Under the pieces are notes generated by a model. That model saw only the letters and a program-made list of their open reading frames with translations, had not been told where the DNA came from and made no database searches. From positions 88,556,627 to 88,620,626 of the forward strand of contig JBANSL010000004.1 in the NCBI GenBank assembly GCA_037127255.1: a DNA stretch of 64,000 nucleotides, read 5' to 3'. The first letter of the stretch is position 1. Every line of letters begins with the position of its first letter. Source of the stretch: Persicaria tinctoria. Lineage: Eukaryota; Streptophyta; Magnoliopsida; Caryophyllales; Polygonaceae. Both the position numbers and the translations under genes were made by a program. Of the stretch, positions 13,100-26,300 are shown one piece after another.

Positions 13100-16000
13100 T
13101 TATCATATTTTTGTAATTTTGATTTTTTTTTTACGATGAATGAATATGAAATAGATACTCCGTAGTATTTATTGTCTACCAATCGCATTGTTTTTTTTAA
13201 AACTAAGTAGTATATATTTTGACATTATATTTTGGGCGTGTTTAAATTGCATTGTATTTTAATTATAATGCCCTTATACTGATAAATGTTTGATTATGCA
13301 TCTTGTAATATATTTAAATAATACAAAATTTAAATAATAAACCTAGTAAATCGTGTTAAATAAATTCATTAAATCTATAAATTATAATATAATTATAAAT
13401 TTTACACAATAATGGATATTTAATTGATACAATTTATAAAGTATTTTATTAAATATTTAAGTTATTTTAAACACATTATAAAATATATTCCAAGTACTAT
13501 TCAATTATTTTGACTAAAATAGCGAATTACTTTCTCCATTGAAAAATAAAAAAAACTTCCTCTCACACTCATAAAACTCTCTGATTCAATCAGATTTGTA
13601 AACATGCAAACCCAAATCTAATTTCAACCTTAGATCCACACCATTGGAAAACCCAAACCTAATTGACTAATTTTATAAACTTACAAAATCGAAAAACCCA
13701 AATTAGCCTGTTGTTGGTTCTCAGATCTACAACCCCTGGGTCTAGATCCATCACTACCATGAGGTGTAAACCTCTTCAAAAAAAAAAAAAATACCCATAG
13801 TTGTGCAACTTTAGTTCTCTAGTTTTCGAGTCCTAAGCATCACATGCAAGAATATTGTTGAGCAAGCTGCTCGCTACCGCATCTAGATCCAGATCCGCAA
13901 TCAACACCGCAACCTTCACTGCTTGCTAAGCAACCAGATCAGAATTCAAGAATGACCTTCTTTCTTAGATGTTTTAATTATAATTTTATCGGTGATTGTA
14001 ATATTAGATTTAAGTTAGTGTTTTTTTCTTTTTTTCTTTTGCCTGACGACCATATGCGTAGGGTTATCAAGCCATCTTTTGATAGTGTCGATCTACTTCT
14101 TGCCTACTGTAAAAAAAAAAAAAAAAAAAAAAACTTGTACAGTACATGAAACCATGTCATACAGAACCCATTCTTCATAGCAAGTACAGGCACTAACAAA
14201 TTCATGATGGCAATTCCAAGTGATGTTTCTCAAACACAACATATCATCTTTTCTTTTGCCAAATGCCATAAAATCAGCTCTGAACTCAAGCCATTCACTT
14301 TATCTTTTGCTCAACTCCAGACTCCAGTACAGCACATCCACCTACAGCCTTTCTTTACCTTCTCAAAGTTCAATCATCTTGATTCTTGGCTGCCTCATCC
14401 TTGGGGTATTGGCGGCCCCTAGCTTGAGCAACACTGCAACACCGGTGCCTTCTCAACCATTCATACTCTGTGAGAAATGTCCCATGGCCTTACTATCAAG
14501 AGCTATAAAAGAAAAAAAAACCGAATATAGAACAGATGCAATGCAACAATGAAGTTTTCATACGCAATCATAGCATTCGCACAAGTAACGGATCTCTTAC
14601 AACTGATTGAAAGAAGTCCTGCATTGTCATGTTGCTAGGACACATGATACCATATAACCAAGGTTAAGAACATAGACTTCACAATACTACAAAGACAAAA
14701 AAAAAAAAAAAAAGTAAGGTTCTAATTTCAGTCTACAAATGATCTCTTGATTGAATTCTACAACCAACAACCACAGAAAGCGGTTGGTAAATACTTGAGA
14801 GTTGCTTAGATCAAATTAAAGATCTAAAACCATCAACTCAGGACTAATCAACCTTTAAGAATTAAGAGTACAAATAATTCAACAGGACTTGTCATTTATC
14901 ATCACAACCAGGTTTCAAGCATATATATACTAATCAAACTTTAAAAGTACAAAACATCGGTTGATCTCCCCTCCCGGATTAATCAAGAGGAAGTTCCTGA
15001 TCATAGGCATAAAGCATGAAAGCGTTTTTTTTATGTGAACTGCATGGTGTCCAAAGTGTCGGTATTTTAAATATTAAAGGGTCAATTAAATGAAATCATC
15101 CGTAATAGTAATAATTATACAAAACCAAATTATAAAACTTACAAAAAAAAATCACCAAAATTTGATATTTTATTTATAAAATCACTCATATCCCTTTCAA
15201 TATTTACATTTAGCTAAATCATCATATACTCATATAACACAAAATTGCCCATAAAATTACATAAAACTCCCATAAACTAAAAAACTTGCCGAAAATCACT
15301 CAAATTTGGGGCTTTATCCTTAAAAATCACTCACATCCCTTTCTATTACATAGCTAAATTATTATTCATAGGAATGAATAAACTATACATTACAAACCAC
15401 TCTAGAGTATACAGATTACACAAAACTACCCATTAAAAAAAAACTTACTCTTCAACAACGAGGCAAGTTGCTGATTTTTTTACATCCCTGTTCTTTTACT
15501 CTAAAGCTTATTTCGAGGGGAGAAAAACACTGAAACTTAGGCTAGGAAGTAGGCTTTGAATTTGAAGGTAAGAGCCTTTGACCTTTACCACGTGAAGTAT
15601 CCTTTCTTACGCACATCAATTTTCTTTTGTTTAATAACAATATTAGCTAAATTGTTTTCCAAGCTACCACAATCAGTTAACATATTTATTTTAATGTACT
15701 CTAACTTTTAGTTATTTTAGGTATGTTAGGTCGTCATGCATTATGTCAATTAGGGGCAGTCCCCTATCCTTGCCTCCAATAGCAACTTATACATGTTCCA
15801 TTTGTCTAATCTATAGTTTTATTTTGGTACATTAGATATCACATCTGAGATCCGACTGATCGAAATGAACAGAGTAATTAATTTAGTATGTCTTTTAATA
15901 ATAAACTAGAATGTTTTATTATAATACGACTAGAAAGCATCAAAACAGAAGATTATATTACTCATTTCAACAACTAGATTAGAAGTAATATATTCTGATT

Positions 16001-17400
16001 GAGATGATTCTCTTTTTCTTTGATTAGGACTTCATATCTTTTGACTGTATGATGTTATGAATTTGCAAGATGGTTACTCCATCGATCAGCCAAGTTTTAA
16101 CATGCTCTCAATAAACTAAGCATGTCTAATAGATCGAATTACTTTTCCTTTCAAAACATTTTTTTTCAAAAAACTCTTGAGCAGCTAAGCCTGCATCAAG
16201 TCGAGCACTCGAGTTTGTTGAGTGATAGGTACATTATTATTATTTTATTTTTTTTTAAAATAAGGGTTCAAATCTTGATGGATTGACTCCAAACAAAATG
16301 CCATTAAGCAAGTCGTGTGTAGGCATATTGTTAAGCAGCATCAACGTTGTGCATATTCCTAAGTTTATTTACAGTACTGTACGAGTAAAAACTATTAATA
16401 TCTTATGCAAACCCAAACATAAAAATGGAGTAAAGTTGTACTTAGTCGTGACATGCAATATTCTTAATTGCTTCCTATAATTAGAGGGAGTCAACTGCTA
16501 TACATATGCATCCACAGGACCACACTAGGGAACCGAGTATGGGCATCAAGATCAAAACTTATACTTAAGTTACAAATGATTTAATTTTGATATCAAATAT
16601 ATATATATATATATATATATAATAAATTAATATTGTGTTATATGAATATAAATATTACATTCTGGGATATATAATATGAATATGTTGTTATATTAATATG
16701 AATATTACATTGCAAGTTATATTAATATAATGTGTGAAACATTGTTAGCATGAGACTGCTATATTAATTAAATATCTAAATTCAAGGACAATAATCTCAA
16801 TAACCCTTTCCCCAACTAAGTTGAAATAGTATTTCTGGGTGACAATCTTTTAAAAAAAAGGGACACAAATAACTTGGGCAACGCTAGTAAAAAAAGTAAG
16901 AAAAATTGAGCAACGGAAACAAAAAACGATTTAGGATACGAATCCAATAATGAAAATACTTTAACAACAATTTTGAACCCTAATCTCCATACATAAACCA
17001 CCTCATCTCAAATTATAAACTATCCACTAAACATGTCTAGGCTATCCCTCGATTCCCTAGATGGGGAGAGAGGTGAATTATATTGAGGCCACATGGCAAA
17101 AGCTCAACTCTATAACGTAGGACAAAAATTAAGAAATAAAATTAGTTGTAAGATAACCCTTTTTTTTTGTGTGTGTATACTAATAGATAACCTTATTAAA
17201 TCCAATATATTGCTAGTTAGTACCAATAATATAGTGTAAGATTGAAAACATAAGGCAGACAGGAAGAAATACTTATTCCTCAATCTTCTCAAGCAAACCA
17301 ATCAATCTCATCAATAATGCCGGGCAGTTATTAAGATTGCCTTGTTCCTCAATTGATTCAATTCTCATAACTTGAATACGAGATATCTAGTAAAAGAAAA
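13100..17400. other. AT-rich intergenic DNA without a supported gene
   Basis: It contains poly(A) runs (14110-14132, 14697-14713), a (TA)n tract at 16598-16620 and scattered short frames. The plus-strand frame at 14220-14552 is protein-like only in part (hydrophobic, no recognisable domain), and I do not call it. Confidence 0.55.
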
Positions 17401-17407
17401 CGGGGTG

Positions 17408-17819
17408 GCTATATGCACCCGGTGCAGGTGCTATATGCACTCTATATAGACGATTATTGGATCTGTTTCACCTATAATTGAACACATGTCTAGTAATCAT
17501 TGCAAGTTGTAAGAAAATACACGGACGAATCCATGTTTTGGAGTATTATAGGACGGATCCATGATCCGTCCTACAATATACATCTCTTTCTTCTCCGCTC
17601 TTTTTGTCTTAAAGTCTTACATTCTGCTTCTTCTTTTTTTGTATCCTAGATCCATCCTTATAAATTTTTTTATTTTTTATTTACAACGGACGGAAGGATA
17701 TGTCCGTATTTTTTCACAAATTGCAATGATTGCTAGACACGTGTCGTACTTTAGTTAAAACGGATCTAAGATCCATCTATTGGAGTATATATAGCACCTA
17801 GACCTGGTGCATATAGCAC
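17408..17819. mobile_element. MITE with ~40-bp imperfect inverted ends (CTATATGCACC)
   Basis: The left end reads GCTATATGCACCCGGTGCA, then GTGCTATATGCAC; the right end read on the other strand gives GCTATATGCACCAGG, then GGTGCTATATATAC. Inside, GGACGGATC/GATCCGTCC arms at about 17551-17571 form a second small palindrome. The insertion boundary and target duplication are not clear. Confidence 0.55.
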
Positions 17820-18582
17820 AATCCAAAGAAAAAAAAGAGTTTCTTGCCAAATCACTTTGTGGATTTTTTTTTTTAATATATTGAACACAAAAATGTGGGC
17901 ACAAATTAAAAAGTTGATAATCAGACCCAAAGTCCCAAACAAACCAATGAAACTGGATTTTATTTTTAATTTATTGAATACTTGTTTTTTTTATGAGTTC
18001 ATTTCAAAAGCAACTCATGTCTTCATGTAATCTTTTTACACTCTTGAAGAATCCTAAAAATAAAGGGCAGAACAAAAGGAGAAAAACAGTTCATTTCATC
18101 AAAGTAGAACACAAAACAAACCGCGGGGAACTCTTAGCTAATACAGTAACAAGCTGTGTGACTAATTTCTGGTATAAGTGATCAAGGATTCAAGATGGAT
18201 ACAAAAACCAACTTTCCCCACTCCTTGACAGCTATGGCCTACAGTTCTTTATGCAATGACTCAAATTAGTGATCCTAAACCGTACCGACCCTTCAAGCAC
18301 AAGCTAAGGAATGACTTTAAACTTCATTGTAAGTAAAATTCTATTTGACTAGAGATGTAAAAATATTCAGCACAGCAAGCCTGCAGAATAGGGGAGCACA
18401 AGAACAATAACTAGACACTTGCTGCTGAACATCATGTGTATGTGTCTAGGAACTTTAAATCTAATATTTATGTGCATGAAATTCCATTTGATTAGCAGTA
18501 ATATTATATTATGAAAGTTGTTAGGTCATGCAAGTTCAGATGTCAGCCTTATTGCACTTTCACATAGAGGCAAAGTGATTAC

Positions 18583-18664
18583 CTATTGATCGGATCTGTG
18601 GTTGTCCTGCAACAGCAGCAACTTTGTGTTGCAATGGAAATTCAGGCGCGACTTGTGGGCGAGT
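18583..18664 (-). other. Isolated exon-like segment
   Basis: An 82-nt open stretch on the minus strand bounded by a good acceptor (tttgcag before 18664) and donor (GTAATC after 18583). It encodes 27 protein-like residues beginning TRPQVAPEFPLQHKV. No adjoining exon could be joined in frame. It may belong to an unrecognised minus-strand gene or be a relic. Confidence 0.3.
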
Positions 18665-19550
18665 CTGCAAATGCGTATATGATCTGCTTGTATTAGTATT
18701 TCCCTTAACAAGTTGCCACACCAAATTCACAAAATGTAGAAGATGGTAGTGAGATTATTAAAGAGTTGAAATGGAAACAGTGAACACATACTCTTAGTTG
18801 CTAACATATCTTTGAAAAATAAAATTATCTCTCGAATGATTACAATGATCTAAGATGAGATCTTATTCCCTCCAAAAAGAATAGGATAAAGAAAGAGAAA
18901 ATGGACATATAGAATCACTCATAGAACCAACAACAATATGGAGGATGAGTATCTAGGGAAGATATTACAGAAACCTAAGATATATAGGTTGCACAGGCCA
19001 CCAATTTGTGACAAACAGATTCCTGAAGCCTGTCATAACCTTTTATTATTTTCCAAGACAATCTTGTTAGAAATTTCATGTCTGAGCTTTTTGATTGCCA
19101 GGCAGATCCCTCTGAGGTTCTGTATCCTCAAAATCTAAGAGGAAGGAAGTTTGCAGTCTTTACTCATAAATAACTCATTTAAAAAATGCCAACTTTTCAG
19201 TCCCTTGATCCTCAAAGTCATGTTTCATGGGGTCTTAATTCGTAACTGAACATGCTTGGAGTAATTAACAAAATCACACACATGAACACAAAAAACACAC
19301 AAAGACTCAAAGTGTGCACACACAAAGAGAGGAGGAAGCGTCCAGTAGGCTTCATCACCATGCTAGGCTTAAGGTGGTATTTTAAGGAGGCCGTTGAAAA
19401 AGGGTGCAGTGTGATCTTTATCATACAAAATCAATCCAGCCAATTAAAATATACCTTCAACTACTTGTACAGCTGCTCTGAGCAAACTTCATGGCGACAA
19501 ACAGCCAATCAGTTATTTTCACCAAGTTGCAAGCCAAGTTCTTACTTACC

Positions 19551-19560
19551 TATTTAAATA
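19551..19560 (+). promoter_or_regulatory. TATA-like box of CYP87-like gene A
   Basis: TATTTAAATA lies about 100 bp upstream of the ATG at 19661, a suitable distance for a plant TATA box with a short leader. The equivalent position of gene B carries TATAAATA. Confidence 0.5.
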
Positions 19561-19660
19561 GCTTCCTCTAGTGGTGCTGAGATATATCCCAGCATAACTC
19601 TTATACTCCTTATCTTCTCTCTCTGCCATCATCTCTTTTTGATATATTTCTGCCATTAAC

Positions 19661-21963
19661 ATGTCACCCTTCCCTTTGATCGTCCTCACTGTGATTACCA
19701 TACGCATTATGCATTGGCTTTACAGATGGTGGCAGCCTAAATGCAACGGAAATCTCCCACCGGGTTTCATGGGTTGGCCACTACTAGGTGAAACTCTTCA
19801 GTTTTTTGAACCTAGCACTACCTCTGACATCCCTCCATTTGTCAAAAATAGAATGAAAAGGTGAGTACGTAATAAGATGATAGCTCCTATGTAAACATTC
19901 ATCTGCCCAAATTGGTTACATGCATTACTCACCTCACCTACTTACTCCTTTCAGATATGGACCAATATTCCGAACCAGTCTAGTCGGAAGGCCAATAGTG
20001 GTCTCCACAGATCCAGATCTCAACTACCTCATATTTCAACAAGAGGGGCAATTATTCCAGAGCTGGTATCCTGACACATTCACAGAAATTTTCGGACGGC
20101 AGAATGTTGGTTCCTTGCATGGTTTTATGTACAAGTACCTCAAAAACATGGTGCTTTCTCTCTTTGGTCCTGATAGCTTAAAGAAGATGCTACCAGATGT
20201 GGAAGCGGCAGTGCTTAAAGAGTTGCACCGTTGGTCAAGTGTAGATAGAGTTGAACTTAAAGATGCAACTGCCAGTGTAAGATTAATTAATTAATTAAGT
20301 CTATCTTCTTATACTTGAATATTCTTAGTTTTGGTCAAAGATTCCTAACACAATAACTCTGTCAATACAGATGATCTTCAGCCTCACGGCGATAAAGCTA
20401 ATAAGTCATGATCCTGAAAAGGCTTCAGAGAATCTGAGGGAGAACTTCGCTGCTTTTATAAAAGGATTGATCTCTTTCCCATTGGACGTTCCAGGCACAG
20501 CCTACCATAAGTGCTTGCTGGTAAAAAAGAACAAACTATATCTATTCTCTTCGGATCATTTACTAAACACTTTAAAACTATCTGCCACCAAACCTTGAAT
20601 TTTATGCAATATGATTGTGCCCATATCAGGGAAGAAAGAAAGCAATGGCAATGCTAAAGAACCTGCTACAAGAGAGACGAATGGCTCCAAGAAAGCACAA
20701 TCAGGATTTCTTTGACTACGTCCTTGAAGAGCTATCAAAGGAAGGGGCAATCCTCACAGAAGCAATTGCTTTGGACTTAATGTTTGTGCTACTCTTTGCC
20801 AGCTTTGAGACAACTTCACTAGCTCTAACCTTGGCAATGAAGTTTTTGACAGACCACCCATCAGTCTTGCAAGCACTAACGGTTTGTATAAATCTGTCTA
20901 GTCAGCTATAATGTATCTAATGTGCAATGTAACTTCTTCTTTTTCCAAATACAAAATTTCATTTTTTATAGGAGGAGCATGAAATGATATTAAGACACCG
21001 AGAGAATGTGGATTTAGGATTTACGTGGCAGGAATACAAATCAATGACATTCACTTTTCAGGTATGTCTGTAATCTGTATGGACTGACAAATTCATTTAA
21101 AAAATAGATCAGCATAACTGTCAAATATAATTGGTGCTAGCACGCTAACCAATCAAAAATATTGCAGTTCATCAATGAAACAGTGAGACTGGCAAATATA
21201 GTTCCTGGAATTTTCAGAAAAGCTCTTACAGACATCGATTTCAAGGGTACATCCGATCAAAAGCATTTATCCTAAATCCTAATCATAATAAATCTACAGT
21301 TTATTACTCCACAAATTTAGAGATGATAGCTTACCTCCTTGGCACAATTTGATGCTGCAGGTTACACCATTCCAGCAGGTTGGGGTGTCATGGTCTGTCC
21401 TCCAGCTGTACACTTAAATCCTTCCAAATATGATAATCCCCTGCACTTTAATCCATGGAGATGGAAGGTCAGTCAGCTATTTTTCCTTCCTATAAATCCT
21501 GTAACAAATCCAATGTAAAGACATAATATGGCCTGGCACTTGCTTATTTACATTCACTAGAAAGTGCCCCCAAAATCTCACAATAGATTTTTCCTAATAC
21601 CAAGAATGCATCTGCAACAGGAAGGAGAAATAAACGGTGCATCTAAAAATTTCATGGCTTTTGGTGGAGGCATGAGATTCTGTGTTGGGGCAGATTTCAC
21701 AAAAGTGCAGATGGCTGTATTTCTGCATTGCCTAGTGACAAAGTACAGGTAAGAGGTTGCATGATGATCCACTTTCAACACAAGACACGTTAACTACATC
21801 ACAGATTATAATTATATAACATATTCCACCAATCAAAATTAACAGGTGGCAGGCAATTGAAGGAGGAAACATTGTTCGAACTCCTGGCTTACAGTTCCCA
21901 GATGGTTTTCATGTTAGATTTTTCCAACGAAAAACAGAAGAGGATGCTATTAAAGCTAATTAG
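19661..21963 (+). CDS. Cytochrome P450, CYP87-like (copy A)
   Basis: Predicted membrane-anchored monooxygenase of the endoplasmic reticulum. CYP87 members act on sterols and triterpenes (established for some relatives), but the substrate here is unknown. Nine exons: 19661-19860, 19955-20276, 20371-20520, 20630-20881, 20972-21061, 21168-21246, 21361-21467, 21621-21748, 21846-21963. All introns are GT-AG, the phases are consistent, giving 481 codons plus TAG without internal stops. Features: N-terminal hydrophobic anchor (1-24); proline-rich hinge NLPPGFMGWPLLG; I-helix FASFETTS (280-287), an A-S-F-E-T variant of the oxygen-binding motif; K-helix E342-x-x-R345; PERF-region FNPWRW (394-399); haem loop FGGGMRFCVG (414-423) with Cys421. 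The length is normal for the family. Copy B at 59.2 kb has the same nine exon lengths. The subfamily could not be fixed. Confidence 0.92.
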
Positions 21964-22457
21964 TCAAACAAAATCCAGCATGCAAGATATTCCAGAAAAA
22001 GAGGAGTGCTGCAAAGAATAAATGGCTCCTAGTATTTTGTTGTTGTCGCCGTCGTCGTAGTTGTTGTCGTCATCGGGGGTGGTATCTTTGATACACATTG
22101 TTTCTGTTTCTTCACAAAAATTTCTGGAAAAAACTTTGGATTCTAAACTCACCGTTTGGCTGATGCTAGATTACTATTTTACTAGTAGCAAAGGTATCCA
22201 GAAAGGCAGAAAGTATAATGCTGTATTATATTCATATTTCATACTAAAAAAATATCATGATAACACCATAATCTTTCTGTGATGAAAAGTTATATCATCT
22301 CTACAGCTGAGAATTTCCTGCTGAGACTGTGTTCTCTACTTCTCTTCTCCAAATGAGTCTTGATTTATGGCCATTAGATGAAAACCAAGGAGCCAGAAGA
22401 AACTGGTCCTGTGAACATGAAATATGCAGCTCTATTTCCTCAATCCACGTCCATAAC

Positions 22458-22661
22458 TTATTTACCTCGCCCCTTCTCGTATAACTGGTCCCTCATCAAG
22501 TCCCACATCCATAACTTTCTAGTAATGCTGATTGGAAATCTTGACCACTGAAGAAAATCCTCAATAGGACTTTGCACCTTGTAAGGCGAATCTCTAGTAT
22601 CATCAGGTGAAAACCCCTGATTTGTGTCTGATTGCTGCTTGTTGTGAGACCAGTTGATTGT
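22458..22661 (-). other. 67-codon open exon-like stretch ending in TAA
   Basis: The minus strand is open for 67 codons from 22661 to the stop at 22460-22458, with strongly protein-like composition (for example FLQWSRFPISITRK and WMWDLMRDQLYEKG). No start codon opens it, so it would be a last exon; several AG acceptors lie at its front. A possible first exon lies at 23014-22993. I do not recognise the protein. It sits tail-to-tail with P450 copy A, and no equivalent open stretch is present in the right-hand duplicate. Confidence 0.35.
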
Positions 22662-22992
22662 TTAGACTATAAAAGACAAAGTTTGATCCCAATGAACAAG
22701 TCAAGCTTCCTAACCTAGGTTTAACTCAAATTACCAACGATTCCTCGCGAAAAACTAGTCAATGGAATGAATTAACAAGCAGATCAAAATTCAGAATCGA
22801 AAACTCCAACTTAAACACACATTTCATACCACCAAAGAGGAACAATTCCAACAAATCGAGAATCCTTACCGGGAAGAAATAACGATTCCAACTCTTCCAA
22901 TTTTGTTATAAAAAATCCCTATTTCTGATCTCACGCGCCGATATTTCGCAAAAAAAAAAAAATATAGCACGCAGAGAAAAGCTTACCTTGCA

Positions 22993-23014
22993 AACAGGTA
23001 AACGCCATAGATGA
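22993..23014 (-). other. Conserved minus-strand first-exon-like segment (copy A)
   Basis: On the minus strand an ATG at 23014 starts seven codons (MAFTCLQ) ending at a GTAAGC donor. The same arrangement recurs at 62820 and 63688 (both MAFTAFQ). Only the seven codons and the donor are conserved as coding; longer upstream frames are not kept between copies. This suggests the 5' end of a minus-strand gene in the duplicated P450 unit, or a conserved leader. Confidence 0.35.
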
Positions 23015-23178
23015 TGGAGCACGGGGATCAATTACCAGCTTCGAAGATAAACTCTGAAATTCGAATTTCAAGAACTTGCAGAGGGACACGAGTTTTCTCC
23101 CTAATTTTGAATTCGATTCGGGAGATGTGGGAGGGTTTGGTTTCTTTTAGTGATTTTTTTTATTGTTTGCCGCCAAAA

Positions 23179-23322
23179 CACGTGGGCCACTTCTTACTAG
23201 AGATGAAAATCAATCTGCGGAAACCCGATCCATTCATTAATCCACCCCGAATATGTGGATGAAAACCCGAATAAAATCAATCCGCGGAAACATGTGGGCC
23301 ACTTCTTACTAGAGATGAAAAT
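23179..23322. repeat. ~110-bp-spaced direct repeat beside a retroelement 5' end
   Basis: A 30-bp word (about gtgggccacttcttactaga plus gatgaaaat) occurs at 23182-23211 and again at 23292-23321, followed by related caatc(t/c)gcggaaac words. It may be a local tandem duplication or mark a small inserted element. The RLE-type retroelement begins immediately to its right. Confidence 0.6.
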
Positions 23323-23327
23323 TTTGC

Positions 23328-26300
23328 AGGATGGGGCGCGGGACGAGGATTCCTCATCACGCACAGGAGCGTAGGAGGAAAGACGATCGGCGTACAGGAC
23401 CTGCGCGCCTTCTCTCCGGCCGAATTGCGGCCGCCATTGGCCGGCGCTGGCGACACCACCACCACCGGCGCACTCCTCTCCCTCCGGCGCACCTCCCGAG
23501 CCCCTCCAACCTCCCCCTCTCCCTCCTTACAGAAACCCGACCCTCCACCTCCCTCCTTCTTTTCCGACGCCTCTCTGACCACCATTGGCCTCGCCACTGC
23601 CGACAGAAGAACCAGCGCGTCATGCCACATCTCCCTGCACCGTCAATTTGCCCCAACTTCGGTGTTTCAAAAATCATAACCCTAGCCCCTTGATTGCACT
23701 GGTGTGTTTAATTTTTCCGGTAGAATTCAGGCTCGTCGGGATTGTTTTGCTGCCATGCCGGTTCCTAAGGAATGTTTTCTTTGCCCTTTTGTTAGCCTCC
23801 ATAATTGCCCCAACGGTGGTGGCCGTGGACTCGTCAGAACTGCCTTCTTGCGTCATTTCAAGGATAGGCATGGTTCCGTCATCGCCGCCGTTGACACTTG
23901 TTCACTTATGTCGTCTTCTCCGGCCGTCTATGTCGCTGCTGAGGCTACTTTTCGAAGGTTGAACGTGTGGTTATGTGGTGTTTGTTGTTCCCTTCACACG
24001 TTATGTTCTCTATGCCGTCATCTCGATGGAGTTGTTGTTTCCCCGCCGAACGATGGTGATGGTAATGCTCTGTTTTTCATTTTCAATATTGATTGCCCTG
24101 TTTTGCCGCCTACTATGCATGCGCCAGGTTTTGTTGTGTTGTCCCCTGTTTTGCTAAATGGGAGTGCTCCGCGTTTAAATGTTGCACGTGTGGATTCTTC
24201 TGATAGTGGGGCCGCGCGGATTGATTTTGGATGGGATTTGAGTACTTTTGATTGTCTTTTGGTCAGGGGACTACGCACAGTTAAGTCCGTACTACCATGT
24301 TGTCGTCTTGGTTTTGCTAGGGCTCTTAAAGGGGTGCTTGACTGTGTTATTGCCGCCCCTGATGACATTGCTGGTTGGGTTTGGTTTCTGGCTATACCCA
24401 TCTGTGTTTTGCGTGCTTATGTACCACGGAGCAGTAGCGATCGTCGATCGGGTGTTCGACGTACTCGACAGGAGGAGTCGATTGTCAGTGCTCTTGTTGA
24501 TTGGAGCACTCCGGGGGGGGGGGGGGGGGGTGACATTGGATTGCTTAGGGATACCTTGAAGGCAGCGCATGTGTCCTTCAGCGAGGGTGTTGGGGATGAT
24601 GATGAGCCTTAGACACCGGAGCTCAACCTCCGTCAATGCCGTAAGAAGATTTCTGATGGGCATTTCACTGTTGTTATGCGAGTTCTCTCTTCTTCCGGTG
24701 TTGCTCCTTACTCTAGTTCTACTTTGATTGCGCTTCGGGACAACCACCCTGATGCCCTCCTCCCTATTTTGCCTTGTGGTTTCGCCCCTCAACCTTCTAT
24801 TATTGCTCGCCTGCCCATTGTTTTGGATTCCATGTACGTGGTACGTACTTCTTGTGGTTGGGATGGGCTCAGGGCCCAACATTTGCTGGATTGTTTGAGT
24901 GGTGCGGCAGTTGCTGTTTCTGATGAGCTTCTTGTTTCCATTACGGGGGTGGTGAACATCTTCTTGGAGGGCCGGTGTCCGTCTGCTCTCGGGGAGTATG
25001 TTGCTAGTGCCTCGCTGACTCCCTTGGTCAAACCAGGGGGTGGTATCCGCCCTATTGCTATCGGCACGATCTGGAGACGCCTTGTGTCTAAGGTGGGCGC
25101 TTTCTTGGATGGGCCTCAGTTATCTGGGTATTTTAGGGACCTGCAGTTCGGAGTTGGTGTTTCTGGAGGTGGTGAGGCCATTCTGCATGCCTTAAATAGG
25201 CTTGTAGAGTCTCGTGGTCCTGAAATGGGTCTTTCTATGCTGTTGGTGGACTTCCAAAATGCTTTCAACTTGGTTGATTGCACTACTCTGCTTTTGGAGG
25301 TCTGTAGTCAGTGCCTTGGGCTCTCGCGGTGGGTCGAGTTCTGTTATTCTAACCCTGCTCGACTCTACTATGGGGAGCACTACCTTTGGTATTGCCAGGG
25401 GGTTCAGCAGGGTGATCCCCTTGGCCCGCTGCTCTTTGCTTTGGTCTTGCATCCTCTGTTATGCAAGATCCGGGATTCGTTTGATTTATGCTTGCAGGCT
25501 TGGTATTTGGATGACGGTACCATTGTAGGAGACACTCTTGTGGTTGGTCAGGTTCTTGATATGATTATGTCCGATGGTCCAGCGCTTGGGTTGCACTTTA
25601 ACGTGGATAAAACTGAGGTCTTCTGGCCGATTGCGGATCCTAGGGGCTTGGTGCCTGGTGTTTTCCCTGCCCTCATTGCTCAGCCTGTTTCTGGCGTTAC
25701 GGTTTTGGGTGGTCCTATCATTACTTGCCTTGTTTACAGCGCTGAGATTGTTGCGACTCGGGTGGCCAAGACCATTGAGCTTATGGGTCTTGTTGCCAAA
25801 CTAGAGGATCCGCAGAGTGAGCTGCTTTTGATTCGGGCTTGTTCGGGTATCTCTAGACTCTACTTCACCTTGCGTACTTGTCTGTCGGATGTCGTTGTCC
25901 CAGCTCAGTCTACTTTTGACAGTGCCATCCGTGTCTGTTTAGAGCGTATTGTGGCTGCTTCTGGACCCGGGTTTGGTGATTGGTAGTGGAGATTGGCTAC
26001 TCTTCTGTTTCAGTATGGTGGCCTTGGTGTTTATGCTGTTGGTGACGTCATGCATTATTCTTTTCTGGCCTCTCGCATGCAGTCTTCTGGGTTGCAGTCC
26101 TCGCTCCTCCGCTTTGCTGGGCTGCCTATGGGTGAGGGCCCTCTTTCGATGCTGCACTGTGTGACTTCAATGGTCTTACCAGTTCTGATTTCAGTCGTGA
26201 TTCTTGCGAGTTCGCTGCCCCTAAACTTATGAAGAAATTGGCAGATGTGTACTTCGCCCGGGTTGTGGCTTCTTCTGAGTCGGTTTTTTCATTGACCCCG

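Noticed and set aside
14220..14552. 110-codon plus-strand frame as a secreted protein
   Set aside because: Hydrophobic stretch only, no domain, no promoter or splice context.
19661..21963. A metabolic gene cluster around the P450
   Set aside because: Only P450 copies are present; no terpene cyclase, transferase or other pathway gene is visible in the window.
23331..23693. Several 80-120-codon frames near the retroelement start
   Set aside because: GC-rich leader open in most registers; no conserved motif.
24018..24882. Minus-strand frames opposite the RLE retroelement
   Set aside because: Shadows of the sense reading frame, whose RT motifs are clear.
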